DNA from: Paratinospora sagittata
Taxonomy: Eukaryota > Streptophyta > Magnoliopsida > Ranunculales > Menispermaceae
NCBI GenBank assembly: GCA_035771175.1
Contig: CM069603.1
Coordinates: 21,118,286-21,182,285, forward strand
Direction of reading: 5' to 3'
DNA: 64,000 bases
The notes beneath the pieces are model-generated. The model had not been told where the DNA came from, searched no databases, and saw only the letters and a program-made list of their open reading frames with translations. Positions 42,401 to 53,782 of the stretch are shown here, piece by piece. Position 1 is the stretch's first letter, and each line of letters opens with the position of its first letter. The translations under genes were made by a program, and so were the position numbers.

Positions 42401-45400
42401 AACACATCAAACAATAGCTTTCGAATTCTACAATGATCAAGCTCGAAGAACGAAGACATATCTCATGTCTAATGCATTAGTTTGATCTCTGGTGTGTAAG
42501 GCAACCCCTCGATCAACCTTAGCACTAAAACTCTGAAAATTGCAAAGTCTTCAAAATCACTTTCGATATAGTATTTCATTTTACAAAAATGTTTTCCGAA
42601 AGGTTTTAATCATAATTTTAAAGAGTTTTGAATTATTTAAAAGTGTTTATTCTTATATCAAAGTGTTTTGAGTCAACGAAATGGTTCTTTAGTGTCAAAA
42701 TATTAATTTTTCAAAAATAAGGCTATCCAGCAATTGGCACGTCTTAGACTAAAATCTTATATTTCTAATGAGAAAAATGTGGGCACTTCTGCTTGCTCGA
42801 TTTTTCTATTCCTTCACCGTTTTGCCAGGTTATCTTAATTGAAATATTCTCTAGTAACACCTAGATGATTCCCATTGTCTCGCACGCCCAAAAAACTTTA
42901 GATTGAACAATGTTTTGAATTCAAATCATTTTGTAGTACTCTTGCTCTTTAACCTTCAACTTCAAATTTTATAAAACACTTATTCTCTGATTTTCAAAAA
43001 TACAACACGCACGATATTTGCAAGTTAGATTGAGCTTTTCGAAGAGTTTTTCAAGAGAAGAAAGTAATGATTCTTGCCTTTGCAAAAAAAGGCTTCGAAT
43101 TGAATCAAAATTGCAATCTGTCTTGATGTTCAGCTAGTTCTTCATTTTATCCCTTGGGTGCTAAGATTTGCAGAGGCTACCCATTGTTTAAAACTCTAAG
43201 TATATGAAGTGGTCTCGGTAAGATAACACATCAAAGAGGAACACATCACCTGTTTTGCATCAAGAACACATCAAACAATAGCTTTCGAATTCTACAATGA
43301 TCAAGCTCGAAGAACGAAGACATATCTCATGTCTAAGGCATTAGTTTGATCTCTGGTGTGTAAGGTAACCCCTCGATCAATCTTAGCACTAAAACTCTGA
43401 AAATTGCAAAGTCTTCAAAATCACTTTCGATATAGTATTTCATTTTTACAAAAATGTTTTCCGAAAGGTTTTAATCATAATTTTAAAGAGTTTTGAATTA
43501 TTTAAAAGTGTTTATTCTTATATCAAAGTGTTTTGAGTCAATGAAATGGTTCTTTAGTGTCAAAATATTAATTTTTCAAAAATAAGGCTATCCAGCAATT
43601 GGCACGTCTTAGACTAAAATCTTATATTTCTAACGAGAAAAATGTGGGCACTTCTGCTTGCTTGATTTTTCTATTCCTTCACAGTTTTGCCAGGTTATCT
43701 TAATTGAAATATTTTCTAGTAACACCTAGATGATTCCCATTGTCTCGCACGCCCAAAAAACTTTAGATTGAACAATGTTTTGGATTCAAATCATTTTGTA
43801 GTACTCTTGCTCTTTAACATTCAACTTCAAATTTTATAAAACACTTATTCTCTGATTTTCAAAAATTCAACACGCACGATATTTGCAAGTTAGATTGAGC
43901 TTTTCGTAGAGTTTTTCAAGAGAAGAAAGTAATGATTCTTGCCTTTGCAAAAAAATGCTTCGAATTGAATCAAAATTGCAATCTGTCTTGATGTTCAGCT
44001 AGTTCTTCATTTTATCCCTTGTGTGCTAAGATTTGCAGAGGCTATCCATTGTTTAAAACTCTAAGTATATGAAGTTGTCTCGGTAAGATAACACATCAAA
44101 AAGGGACACATCACCTGTTTTGCATCAAGAACACATCAAACAATAGCTTTCGAATTCTACAAAGATCAAGCTCGAAGAACGAAGACATATCTCATGTCTA
44201 ATGCATTAGTTTGATCTCTGGTGTGTAGGGTAACCCCTCGATCAATCTCAGCACTAAAACTCTAAAAATTGCAAAGTCTTCAAAATCACTTTCGATATAG
44301 TATTTCATTTTGAAAAAAATTATTTTCTGAAAGCTTTTAATCATAATTTTAATGAGTTTTCAATTATTTAAAAGTGTTTAATCTTATATCAAAGTGTTTT
44401 GAGTCAATGAAATGGTTCTTTAGTGTCAAAATATTAATTTTTTCAAAAATAAGGCTATCAAGCAATTTGCACGTCTTAGACTAAAATCTTATATTTCTAA
44501 CGAGAAAAATGTGGGCACTTCTGCTTGCTCGATTTTTCTATTCCTTCACAGTTTTGCCAGGTTATCTTAATTGAAATATTCTCTAGTAACACCTAGATGA
44601 TTCCCATTGTCTCGCACCCCCAAAAAACTTTAGATTGAACAATGTTTTGAATCCAAATCATTTTTTAGTACTCTTGCTCTTTAACCTTCAACTTCAAATT
44701 TTATAAAACACTCATTCTCTGATTTTCAAAAATTCCACACGCACGATATTTGCAAGTTAGATTGAGCTTTTCGAAGAGTTTTTCAAGAGAAGAAAGTAAT
44801 GATTCTTGCCTTTGCAAAAAAAGGCTTCGAATTGAATCAAAATTGCAATCTGTCTTGATGTTCAGCTAGTTCTTCATTTTATCCCTTGTGTGCTAAGATT
44901 TGCAGAGGCTACCCATTGTTTAAAACTCTAAGTATATGAAGTGGTCTCGGTAAGATAACACATCAAAGAGGAAAACATCACCTGTTTTGCATCAAGAACA
45001 CATCAAACAATAGCTTTCGAATTCTACAAAGATCAAGCTCGAAGAACGAAGACATATCTCATGTCTAATGCATTAGTTTGATATCTGGTGTGTAGGGTAA
45101 CCCCTCGATCAATCTCAGCACTAAAACTCTAAAAATTGCAAAGTCTTCAAAATCACTTTCGATATAGTATTTCATTTTGAAAAAAATTATTTTCTGAAAG
45201 CTTTTAATCATAATTTTAATGAGTTTTCAATTATTTAAAAGTGTTTAATCTTATATCAAAGTGTTTTGAGTCAATGAAATGGTTCTTTAGTGTCAAAATA
45301 TAAATTTTTCAAAAATAAGGCTATCCAGCAATTGGCACGTCTTAGACTAAAATCTTATATCTCTAACGAGAAAAATGTGGGCACTTCTGCTTGCTCGATT

Positions 45401-47331
45401 TTTCTATTCCTTCACAGTTTTGCCAGGTTATCTTAATTGAAATATTCTCTAGTAACACCTAGACGATTCCCATTGTCTCGCACGCCCAAAAAACTTTAGA
45501 TTGAACAATGTTTTGAATTCAAATCATTTTGTAGTACTCTTTCTCTTTAACCTTCAACTTCAAATTTTATAAAACACTTATTCTCTGATTTTCAAAAATT
45601 CAACACGCACGATATTTGCAAGTTAGATTGAGCTTTTCGTAGAGTTTTTCAAGAGAAGAAAGTAATGATTCTTGCCTGTGCAAAAAAATGCTTCGAATTG
45701 AATCAAAATTGCAATCTGTCTTGATGTTCAGCTAGTTCTTCATTTTATCCCTTGTGTGCTAAGATTTGCAGAGGCTATCCATTGTTTAAAACTCTAAGTA
45801 TATGAAGTTGTCTCGGTAAGATAACACATCAAAAAGGGACACATCACCTGTTTTGCATCAAGAACACATCAAACAATAGCTTTCGAATTCTACAAAGATC
45901 AAGCTCGAAGAACGAAGACATATCTCATGTCTAATGCATTAGTTTGATATCTGGTGTGTAGGGTAACCCCTCGATCAATCTCAGCACTAAAACTCTAAAA
46001 ATTGCAAAGTCTTCAAAATCACTTTCGATATAGTATTTCATTTTGAAAAAAATTATTTTCTGAAAGCTTTTAATCATAATTTTAATGAGTTTTCAATTAT
46101 TTAAAAGTGTTTAATCTTATATCAAAGTGTTTTGAGTCAATGAAATGGTTCTTTAGTGTCAAAATATAAATTTTTCAAAAATAAGGCTATCCAGCAATTT
46201 GCACGTCTTAGACTAAAATCTTATATTTCTAACGAGAAAAATGTGGGCACTTCTGCTTGCTCGATTTTTCTATTCCTTCACAGTTTTGCCAGGTTATCTT
46301 AATTGAAATATTCTCTAGTAACACCTAGATGATTCCCATTGTCTCGCACCCCCAAAAAACTTTAGATTGAACAATGTTTTGAATTCAAATCATTTTTTAG
46401 TACTCTTGCTCTTTAACCTTCAACTTCAAATTTTATAAAACACTCATTCTCTGATTTTCAAAAATTCAACACGCACGATATTTGCAAGTTAGATTGAGCT
46501 TTTCGAAGAGTTTTTCAAGAGAAGAAAGTAATGATTCTTGCCTTTGCAAAAAAAGGCTTCGAATTGAATCAAAATTGCAATCTGTCTTGATGTTCAGCTA
46601 GTTCTTCATTTTATCCCTTGTGTGCTAAGATTTGCAAAGGCTATCCATTGTTTAAAACTCTAAGTATATGAAGTGGTCTCGGTAAGATAACACATCAAAG
46701 AGGAACACATCAAACAATAGCTTTCGGATTCGACAATGATCAAGCTCGAAGAACGAAGACATATCTCATGTCTAATGCATTAGTTTGATCTCTGGTGTGT
46801 AAGGTAACCCCTCGATCAATCTTAGCACTAAAACTCTGAAAATTGCAAAGTCTTCAAAATCACTTTTGATATAGTATTTCATTTTTACAAAAATGTTTTC
46901 CGAAAGGTTTTAATCATAATTTTAATGAGTTTTGAATTATTTAAAAGTGTTTATTCTTATATCAAAGTGTTTTGAGTCAATGAAATGGTTCTTTAGTGTC
47001 AAAATATTAATTTTTCAAAAATAAGGCTATCCAGCAATTGGCACGTCTTAGACTAAAATCTTATATTTCTAACGAGAAAAATGTGGGCACTTCTGCTTGC
47101 TCGATTTTTCTATTCCTTCACAGTTTTGCTAGGTTATCTTAATTGAAATATTCTCTAGTAACACCTAGATGATTCCCATTGTCTCGCACGCCCAAAAAAC
47201 TTTAGATTGAACAATGTTTTGAATTCAAATCATTTTGTAGTACTCTTGCTCTTTAACCTTCAACTTCAAATTTAATAAAACACTCATTCTCTGATTTTCA
47301 AAAACACAACACGCACGATATTTGCAAGTTA

Positions 47332-47336
47332 GATTG
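47332..47336. repeat. Target-site duplication, left copy (GATTG)
   Basis: GATTG directly abuts the TG end of the left LTR and recurs after the CA end of the right LTR. The intact satellite has one GATTG at this site (ttagattgagctttt), at offset 54-58 of the monomer. Five base pairs is the usual Ty3/Gypsy duplication length. Confidence 0.97.
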
Positions 47337-47782
47337 TGTCACACCCCGCCCGGACGCGCCTAAACTGGCGGTACACTCACGGACGGGGCGCGCATTTGGA
47401 ACAATCATAATGGTAATAACAGAGTACGCAGCGGAAATACAGTACACAGTACAAATCTGATTTCATATAATTCAGAATACTTTTGTACATAAAATGGTCA
47501 AGGGAACATACTCCCAAAATCCCCAATGATTCATACAAAGGGTACAAAATGTGGGCCCCATAACCTGCACTCAGTCCACCCTAATTTCCTGTGAAAGATT
47601 TGATAATATTGGAGTGAGCTTAACGCGCTCAGTGGGTAAATAGTGCATGAGTATAACAATTAATAAAGCATACTTCAATATCAAATATCTTAAATACACA
47701 TGTAAGCATCATAATCAATCAATATGTATGTATGCATGACACCGTCACGTACTAATGGTTTGATGAGCGTACATCGCCTGAG

Positions 47783-47916
47783 TTCACGTACTGGTGTCCT
47801 TCCCCGGGCGAAGCCAGGTTCTCACTGTACGTCCCTCCTCAGGAACGATGCTCTGGATTCACGTACTGATGTCCCTCCCCGGCGTAGCCAGGTTCACATG
47901 TACGTCCCTCTCCAGA
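47783..47916 (-). repeat. Degenerate 75-bp dimer in the 3' LTR
   Basis: Two diverged units start at 47783 and 47858 (ttcacgtactg). They share 'ccaggttc' and 'tgtacgtccctc' in the same order. The equivalent in the 5' LTR is at about 57465-57598. A 74-codon open frame on the plus strand (47724-47948, and identically 57406-57630) crosses it. It is antisense to the element, has repeat-derived sequence, and I do not consider it a gene. Confidence 0.65.
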
Positions 47917-48240
47917 GAAATAATATGAATAGTGAGCAATGCTTCTAACTATTCTATGAGTCATAAACCATATACGTCCCTAGGTGGTGATATGTATGAT
48001 GCCAATGCATGAACTAGTCTAGTCTACTGGTCTGGTCTTTTCTTGACATTTAGACTGACTTTGGCATCGTCTAGTGATCCTTATTAGGGTCGGTATCACG
48101 ACGTGCAAGGTTAGGACATTCAGGTCATAAACATTATTGATATAATGCAGTGTAAATGAATAGTAGACATAATAATAATTGAATGTAAACTTTAATAAAA
48201 GTTATGAAACACGCAAACCTATGTTTCGTTCCCCACCTTC

Positions 48241-48330
48241 AGATCTGGTGCTTTTCTCCGGACAGAACTTCGTTGCACCGCTTTCAGATCTGGCGCTTTC
48301 CTCCGGACAGAACTTTGTTGCACCGCACCG
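48241..48330 (-). repeat. 45-bp tandem dimer in the 3' LTR
   Basis: This is a copy of the dimer described in the 5' LTR, with unit starts at 48241 and 48286. The two units differ at a handful of positions, for example 'tggtgcttttc' versus 'tggcgctttcc'. The two LTR copies are identical. Confidence 0.8.
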
Positions 48331-48428
48331 AGAGTCTCAAAGACTAAAAACTTAGAATGCGTAGAAAGGAGAAGAAAAATCACAAGAGAAGGTGATTTGG
48401 TGTGAGAAATGAGAAATGAGGAGGTTTC

Positions 48429-48435
48429 TTATATA
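48429..48435 (-). promoter_or_regulatory. TATA box copy in the 3' LTR
   Basis: This is the same TATATAA and context as in the 5' LTR. If used, transcription from here would run leftward out of the element into the satellite array from about 48400. That would produce satellite RNA in antisense relative to the coordinates given. Confidence 0.55.
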
Positions 48436-48446
48436 GAGATTTTGTG

Positions 48447-48750
48447 CGCCTGAACGTTTTGGCAGGCGCCTGAACGTTCTGGCAGGCGTCTGAACGTTCT
48501 GGCAGGCGCCTGAACGTTCTGGCATGGCGCCTGAACGTTCTGGCAGGCGCCTGAACGTTCTGGCATGCCGCCTGAACGTTCTGGCAGGCGCCTGAACGTT
48601 CTGGCATGGCGCCTGAACGTTCTGGCAGGCGCCTGAACGTTCTGGCAGGCGCCTGAACGTTCTGGCATGGCGCCTGAACGTTCTGGCAGGCGCCTGAACG
48701 TTCTGGCATGCCGCCTGAACGTTCTGGCAGGCGCCTGAACGTTCGGGCGT
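48447..48750 (-). repeat. U3 tandem array in the 3' LTR: 15 units of 20/21 bp
   Basis: Units begin at 48451, 48471, 48491, 48511, 48532, 48552, 48573, 48593, 48614, 48634, 48654, 48675, 48695, 48716 and 48736. Linkers are of three kinds: 'ggcaggcg' (a, 20-bp period), 'ggcatggcg' (b, 21) and 'ggcatgccg' (c, 21). The order here is a a a b a c a b a a b a c a. In the 5' LTR it is a a a b a a c a b a a b a a. Copy number is equal but the pattern differs, so units were gained and lost in at least one LTR. Confidence 0.9.
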
Positions 48751-48826
48751 TGCCCAAATAGTAAAAATTTCAAATAGTAATTTTTTTTTTTTTTTTTTTT
48801 TTTTATGTGAAATACAGGGTATTACA

Positions 48827-48840
48827 CTCTACCCCCCTTA
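48827..48840 (-). other. Polypurine tract
   Basis: In element direction, TAAGGGGGGTAGAG sits immediately before the TGTAATACCC start of the 3' LTR. A purine run in this position primes plus-strand DNA synthesis during reverse transcription. The position confirms the minus-strand orientation of the element. Confidence 0.9.
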
Positions 48841-49063
48841 AAGGGATTTCGCCCTCGAAATCAAGTCAAGTAGTGATGGGGTTGGCGGTTTGAGAAGTAG
48901 CCGCAGGCTGTGAATGAGGCCACTGCATGTGTGTAATACTCTATCCATTGATATTATTTTCAGACATCTGGTAGTTCTTGAAGTGAAACAATGTATTAAG
49001 ATAGGTGTAAACAATGTTTCATCCTGATATTGATAAAGGAAAATAATACAACGTATCACTTCA
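48841..49063 (-). other. 3' untranslated segment between gag-pol and the polypurine tract
   Basis: About 220 bases between the gag-pol stop and the polypurine tract. A 73-codon open frame crosses it (48838-49059, same strand), but it has no recognisable domain, and it overlaps the polypurine tract. I see no env-like ORF. Confidence 0.6.
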
Positions 49064-52000
49064 TCAGTTGGTGCTAGAAAATAATTCAGGGTATTTTTGT
49101 TTAATTGTTGATTCTAGTTCCCATGTTGCTTCCTCTACGCCGTGGTGATCCCAGAGCACTTTCACAAGTGGTATGCTACGGCGCCGTAGTTCTTGAGTTT
49201 TTCTATCTAAAATCTGGATTGCTTTCTCCTGGTACGTATTTCCTTCTTCAACCCGAACCTCGACTAAAGGGATGATATGCGAAGGATCAGGACGATACTT
49301 GCGAAGCATAGATACGTGAAAAACGTCATGAACCTTAGGCATGGATGAAGGAAGGGACAGACGATAAGCAAGTTTGCCAATACGTTCAATGATCGAAAAT
49401 GGACCGATATATCGCGGGGAGAGCTTGCCTTTGATCCCAAAGCGTTTGACACCTCTTGAGGGCTGGACTTTCAGAAAAACAAAGTCCCCCTTATCAAATT
49501 CTAGAGGTTGTCGCCGCTTGTCAGCATAGCTCTTCTGTCGACTTTGTGCAACACGAAGCCGTTCCTTTACGAGTGCGATCTTTTCAGAAGTCTCTTGTAC
49601 TAATTCAGGGCCCAACTGCGGTCGGTCGCCCATATCTAACCAGCATACCGGAGATCGGCAAGGCCGACCATAGAGAGCCTCGTATGGTGCCATGCCGATA
49701 CTAGTTTGGTAGCTGTTGTTGTATGCAAACTCAGCTAGATGCAAATACTTTGCCCATCCGTCATGAAAGTCCAAAATGCAGCATCGTAGCATGTCTTCTA
49801 AGATTTGGATAAGCCGTTCTGACTGCCCATCAGTCTGAGGGTGGAAGGCTGTGCTCATAGTGATCTTAGAACCCATTCTATTTTGGAAACTTTGCCAAAA
49901 GTTGGATGTGAATCGAGGGTCTCGATCAGAAACGATCGTGAGTGGTATGCCATGAAGGCGTACGATCTCTCTTTCATAGAGTTCTGCAAGTTTGGCGGGA
50001 TTATCCGTGAACTTTAGTGGCAAGAAGTGTGCAGACTTGGTAAGTCTGTCAATGATAACCCAGATAGCATCTTGCCCTTTATTATTTCGAGGTAATGCTG
50101 TAACAAAATCCATTGCGATGTTCTCCCATTTCCATTCTCCAATAGGTAACGGTTGGAGAAGGCCAGAGGGAAGTCTTCGTTCTGCCTTAACTTGTTGGCA
50201 AACAAGACATCGAGCAACGAAGTCTGCAATGGCCGTCTTCATTCCAGAAAACCAGAATTGTCGCTTGACATCCTGGTACATCTTGTCACCGCCAGGATGC
50301 ATAGCGTATCTCGAACAGTGCATCTCAGTAAGCACGTCGTTCCGAACCTCGGGATCGTTCGGAAGACAACGACGTTTTTTATAGAAAACGGCGCCGTCGT
50401 CAGAGACTGACCAATGAGGAAGGTCTTGGCCGCTGAGTAGAAGTTCTCGTTTCTCCATTAACATAGGGTCATTGGCTTGAGTAGCTGAAATCTTGCGAAC
50501 AAGGTCAGAGGTAGCTGATAATTGAGAGAGTCGTGGTCTTGGTCCCTCTATGTTCAGTTGTAGGTTAAAGTTCTCCAACTCTGTAGTCAACTTTCCCATT
50601 TCGTAGTTAAGAGTGGAAGCAACATAAGATTTTCTACTCAGGGCATCAGCCACAACATTGGCCTTTCCGGGATGGTACTGGAGTTGAAAGTCATAATCTT
50701 TCAAGAATTCCAACCATCGTCTTTGGCGGAGGTTAAGGTCTCGCTGAGTGTATATGTACTTAAGACTCTTGTGATCCGAGAAGACCTCAAACCGTTCACC
50801 GTATAGGTAATGACGCCATAACTTTAGAGCAAATACGACAGCAGCAAGTTCCAAGTCATGCGTTGGGTAATTACCCTCATGAATCTTCAGTTGTCTGGAC
50901 GCATATGCAACCACTTGGCCTTCTTGCATTAGCACGGCACCTAAGCCTTGGAGAGAGGCGTCGGTGTATAATGAAAATCCAATTGCATTTCTTGAAGTGA
51001 TAAGTACAGGTGCTGTCGTGAGGCGTTTTTTCAATTCCTGAAATGATGCTTCACAGGCGGAATTCCAGATAAAGCGCACGTCTTTTCGAGTGAGCTTGGT
51101 CATAGGTTCAGCAATCTTTGAGAAATCCTTGATGAAGCGTCTATAATAGCCAGCCAAACCAAGAAAACTCCTAATCTGAGTAACAGTGGTAGGCTGCTTC
51201 CAGTTTAAAACGGCTTCAACTTTAGAAGGATCGACCTCAATGCCATTGCCTGAAACCACATGGCCTAGGAATTGAACTCGCTTTGCCCAAAATTCGCACT
51301 TACTCAACTTTGCATACAGTTGGTGTCTTTGTAAGGTCTGGAGGACGATCGTCAAATGTAGTTTATGGTCGTCTTCGGTTGAGGAATATATCAAGATGTC
51401 GTCCACAAAAACCACCACAAATCGGTCTAAGTATAACCTGAATATGCGATTCATCAAATCCATGAATGCAGCAGGGGCATTTGTTAGACCGAACGGCATA
51501 ACTAAGAATTCGTAATGACCGTACCGAGTTCTGAACGCCGTCTTGGTGATGTCTGACTCCCGGATCCGGAGTTGGTGATAACCGGACCGTAAATCAATCT
51601 TAGAGAAGTATTTGGCTTCTCGAAGTTGGTCGAATAAGTCATCGATCCTGGGCAACGGATATCTGTTCTTGATGGTGACGTTATTCAACTTGCGATAATC
51701 GATGCAAAGTCGTAACGAACCATCCTTTTTGCGAACAAACAGAACTGGAGCGCCCCAGGGTGATGAACTCTTTCGGATGAAGCCAGTACTCTCTAATTCC
51801 TTAAGTTGTTTGTCTAATTCGACCAGTTCAACATTGGACATTCGATATGGTGGAATTGAGATAGGCCCTGTCCCAGGTATGAGGTTGATCTCAAAATCGA
51901 ATTCCCTAACTGGAGGTAGACCAGGAAGGTCATTAAGAAAAACTGTTGGGAATTCAGATACGACCGGAACATCGCGTACGTCGGGAGGGTACAGAGCTGG

Positions 52001-53782
52001 TGATTCATTGTCGTTTCCAAGAGACAACGCTCGAAGTTGTGACTTGAGAAGGGCAACTGTTGATTTGTGGATCCATTGTCTTGTTCCCTGAATCTTGACA
52101 AACGCTCCTGTAGGCAAAGTTAACTGAACTTGCTTGGTCATACAGTCGATCTTTGCATCCAGTGGTGCCAGCCAGTCCATGCCGAGGATGATGTCGAAGT
52201 CATCAAAATCCATCACAAAAAGATCGGCATATATTATCTGTTCAGACATTCGAAGCTCACAGCGAGAACACTGCAAATTCACGTCAGTACCCGATCCGAA
52301 TGGTGATGTGACATGGAGTGTGATGTTTGTGGGTTCAGGATGCAGGCCTAAATGTCTTACCAATGGTGATGATATAAAAGAATGCGTAGCACCTGAATCA
52401 AACAAAACATGCACCAAGGTATTGAACAAAGGAAAGGTACCTTCGACGACATTATTGTCTTGGAGGGGTTGGTGAGCGATGGCATATGCTCTGCCCTGAT
52501 TCCGTGGACCCTGGTTCGGCTGGGTCTGCCTGGGTTGGGCATTAGCAGCAGGTGGTGCTTGTTGGACTGGAATAGCAGTAATAGGTTGCTGAAGGTGCGG
52601 ACAAAGATGTTTGACATGGCCCTTCTGGCCGCAGTTGTAACAAGTTGGCCTGTACTGCTGATGGTTTTGCTGGCCATTCTGATTATTGTGCTGGCCTTGT
52701 TGATTGTGGTGTCGGCCACCACCTCTGCCATTTCCGTTGCTACGGCCACCTCGTCCATAACGACCGCCACGGCCATGATTTCGGAAACCCTGGTGGTTAG
52801 AGTTAAAAGGTTCAGTCGCAGGTGTTGTGCCTGCATTCGGCGAAACCGGGGCTGGGAGGGCTGGGTTTTGATTGTAGTAGGGCTTTTTCCTGTTGCCCTG
52901 TTGTGAGCCTTGTGGGGAAAATTGTGCAGGTCGTTTGCCCTTATTCATTCGCTGTTCTTGTAAGAGCTTCTCTTGTTCAAAGCTCATGGCCTTGTCAACA
53001 ACCTCCTTGTAAATCTTGATGTCCAAGATCGATAAGGCTTGGCGAATGTCATGGCGAAGGCCATTATAAAATTTCTCGGACTTATCTCGCTCCGTTGAGA
53101 TGGTGGAGAGAGAGTAGACAGATAATTCTTTGAATTTTCCAGCATATTCTCTGACGGTCATGGTGCCCTGATATAACTTAGCAAATTCCTGGCGCTTCTG
53201 CTTTGTCACCGCGCTGGGAAAATACTCATCAATAAACATTGATTCAAACTGTTGCCAAGTCATATCTGCTATATTGACCCGTGGGTCTTCTTTCACTGTG
53301 AGCCACCATTTGTTTGCTCCACCAACAAGTTGGTAAGTTGCTAGTGGAATTTTGCGAGTCTCATCGACGCCCATTGCATCAAGAGCTTTCTTTGACTCAT
53401 CTAGCCACTTTTGCACCTCATCAGGATCAATGGTGCCATCGAAAGTAAGAGGTTGTAGTCGCTTGTATTTAGTAATCTGATCGGTTTGAGCTTCCGACCC
53501 AAATTTTATAGGTGCTTGTACCGTGGCAACCTGACTGGCTGCAGTCTCACGAACGGCAGTTTGAACAGTGACCTTCATTGCCTCAACAAATCCAGCGAAG
53601 AAGGTTTCAATGCTTGAAGGCATGGCAAAGGGTGCGGGTGGTGGTGGTATTGCCTGCCCAGATGTAGTGGCAGTGTCGGGTGTGGCCTGTGCTGTTGTCG
53701 GAGGCAGCGGTTCCTGAATCTCAGGAGGTGCCTCAACTGTGGGACGAACAGTACGTGGCCTTCCTCTCTTCCTGGTTTGCAT
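49064..53782 (-). CDS. Gag-Pol polyprotein of a chromovirus (1572 aa, intact)
   Basis: One uninterrupted frame encodes the structural and enzymatic polyprotein that packages, copies and integrates the element. In order: a basic, Pro-rich N terminus (1-60); retrotransposon Gag domain (about 100-275); Gly/Asn/Gln-rich linker; CCHC zinc knuckle (C381, C384, H389, C394); aspartic protease (D462-S-G-A-T); reverse transcriptase with D730 and the VDD motif (D794, D795); RNase H with D941, E978, D1003 and D1046; integrase zinc finger (H1155, H1162, C1192, C1195); integrase core D1225, D1286, E1322 with the classic D-D-35-E spacing; GPF motif at 1460-1462; and a C-terminal chromodomain (about 1518-1569). 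All catalytic residues are present. Start is the first ATG after a CAG splice-acceptor-like site, and the stop is TGA. No frameshift separates gag from pol, as is usual for this group in plants. It is preceded by a spacer and an extra ORF on the same strand. Confidence 0.96.
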   Translation of the reverse strand: MQTRKRGRPRTVRPTVEAPPEIQEPLPPTTAQATPDTATTSGQAIPPPPAPFAMPSSIETFFAGFVEAMKVTVQTAVRETAASQVATVQAPIKFGSEAQTDQITKYKRLQPLTFDGTIDPDEVQKWLDESKKALDAMGVDETRKIPLATYQLVGGANKWWLTVKEDPRVNIADMTWQQFESMFIDEYFPSAVTKQKRQEFAKLYQGTMTVREYAGKFKELSVYSLSTISTERDKSEKFYNGLRHDIRQALSILDIKIYKEVVDKAMSFEQEKLLQEQRMNKGKRPAQFSPQGSQQGNRKKPYYNQNPALPAPVSPNAGTTPATEPFNSNHQGFRNHGRGGRYGRGGRSNGNGRGGGRHHNQQGQHNNQNGQQNHQQYRPTCYNCGQKGHVKHLCPHLQQPITAIPVQQAPPAANAQPRQTQPNQGPRNQGRAYAIAHQPLQDNNVVEGTFPLFNTLVHVLFDSGATHSFISSPLVRHLGLHPEPTNITLHVTSPFGSGTDVNLQCSRCELRMSEQIIYADLFVMDFDDFDIILGMDWLAPLDAKIDCMTKQVQLTLPTGAFVKIQGTRQWIHKSTVALLKSQLRALSLGNDNESPALYPPDVRDVPVVSEFPTVFLNDLPGLPPVREFDFEINLIPGTGPISIPPYRMSNVELVELDKQLKELESTGFIRKSSSPWGAPVLFVRKKDGSLRLCIDYRKLNNVTIKNRYPLPRIDDLFDQLREAKYFSKIDLRSGYHQLRIRESDITKTAFRTRYGHYEFLVMPFGLTNAPAAFMDLMNRIFRLYLDRFVVVFVDDILIYSSTEDDHKLHLTIVLQTLQRHQLYAKLSKCEFWAKRVQFLGHVVSGNGIEVDPSKVEAVLNWKQPTTVTQIRSFLGLAGYYRRFIKDFSKIAEPMTKLTRKDVRFIWNSACEASFQELKKRLTTAPVLITSRNAIGFSLYTDASLQGLGAVLMQEGQVVAYASRQLKIHEGNYPTHDLELAAVVFALKLWRHYLYGERFEVFSDHKSLKYIYTQRDLNLRQRRWLEFLKDYDFQLQYHPGKANVVADALSRKSYVASTLNYEMGKLTTELENFNLQLNIEGPRPRLSQLSATSDLVRKISATQANDPMLMEKRELLLSGQDLPHWSVSDDGAVFYKKRRCLPNDPEVRNDVLTEMHCSRYAMHPGGDKMYQDVKRQFWFSGMKTAIADFVARCLVCQQVKAERRLPSGLLQPLPIGEWKWENIAMDFVTALPRNNKGQDAIWVIIDRLTKSAHFLPLKFTDNPAKLAELYEREIVRLHGIPLTIVSDRDPRFTSNFWQSFQNRMGSKITMSTAFHPQTDGQSERLIQILEDMLRCCILDFHDGWAKYLHLAEFAYNNSYQTSIGMAPYEALYGRPCRSPVCWLDMGDRPQLGPELVQETSEKIALVKERLRVAQSRQKSYADKRRQPLEFDKGDFVFLKVQPSRGVKRFGIKGKLSPRYIGPFSIIERIGKLAYRLSLPSSMPKVHDVFHVSMLRKYRPDPSHIIPLVEVRVEEGNTYQEKAIQILDRKTQELRRRSIPLVKVLWDHHGVEEATWELESTIKQKYPELFSSTN

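Larger units (their letters stand above)
1..47336 (+). repeat. Satellite array, left block (about 865-bp monomer, 55 complete copies plus the start of a 56th)
   Basis: Direct tandem copies of one AT-rich monomer fill this block. Taking the motif aacact/cattctctg as monomer start, copies begin at 1, 866, 1732, 2598, 3437, 4278, 5142, 6005, 6844, 7685, 8525, 9388, 10251, 11090, 11931, 12804, 13643, 14509, 15375, 16215, 17081, 17919, 18783, 19648, 20512, 21375, 22241, 23106, 23972, 24837, 25701, 26565, 27431, 28295, 29160, 30025, 30891, 31755, 32619, 33485, 34349, 35214, 36078, 36944, 37809, 38674, 39540, 40381, 41247, 42111, 42975, 43840, 44707, 45573, 46439 and 47279. All point the same way. 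Most are 863-866 bp and a minority 838-841 bp. Stop codons are frequent in every frame, no reading frame is conserved, and I see no RNA gene. I do not recognise the family. Centromeric, pericentromeric or subtelomeric satellite are all possible, and the sequence does not decide between them. Confidence 0.97.
47337..48826 (-). repeat. 3' LTR of the chromovirus (1,490 bp)
   Basis: This left-hand LTR is the 3' LTR and would supply the RNA 3' end. It has the same terminal dinucleotides and internal repeats as the right LTR: a degenerate 75-bp dimer, a 45-bp dimer and the 20/21-bp array. It is followed on its right by the polypurine tract. Near-identity to the other LTR indicates recent insertion, since both are copied from one template. 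Confidence 0.97.

Noticed and set aside
1..47336. Possible CRISPR-like array (regular repeats)
   Set aside because: Units are 840-866 bp without a repeat/spacer structure and the DNA is plant nuclear satellite.
47724..47948. Plus-strand 74-codon open frame in the left LTR, identical at 57406-57630
   Set aside because: Identity only reflects LTR duplication. It is antisense to the element, lies on a degenerate repeat, and has no recognisable domain.
48380..48773. Two overlapping minus-strand open frames of 114-125 codons with periodic Arg/Pro/Glu/Arg/Ser and Cys/Gln/Asn/Val motifs, repeated at 58034-58454
   Set aside because: They are translations of the 20/21-bp U3 repeat array in different frames. 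Periodic 'protein' arises from the DNA repeat, lies upstream of the TATA box, and differs between LTRs.
48838..49059. Env-like ORF 3' of pol
   Set aside because: Only 73 codons, no signal peptide or transmembrane pattern that convinces, and it runs up to the polypurine tract.
49456..53019. Several plus- and minus-strand open frames of 62-165 codons inside the gag-pol region
   Set aside because: All overlap the intact gag-pol frame, which has complete domains and catalytic residues; the others are shadow frames without domain signal.
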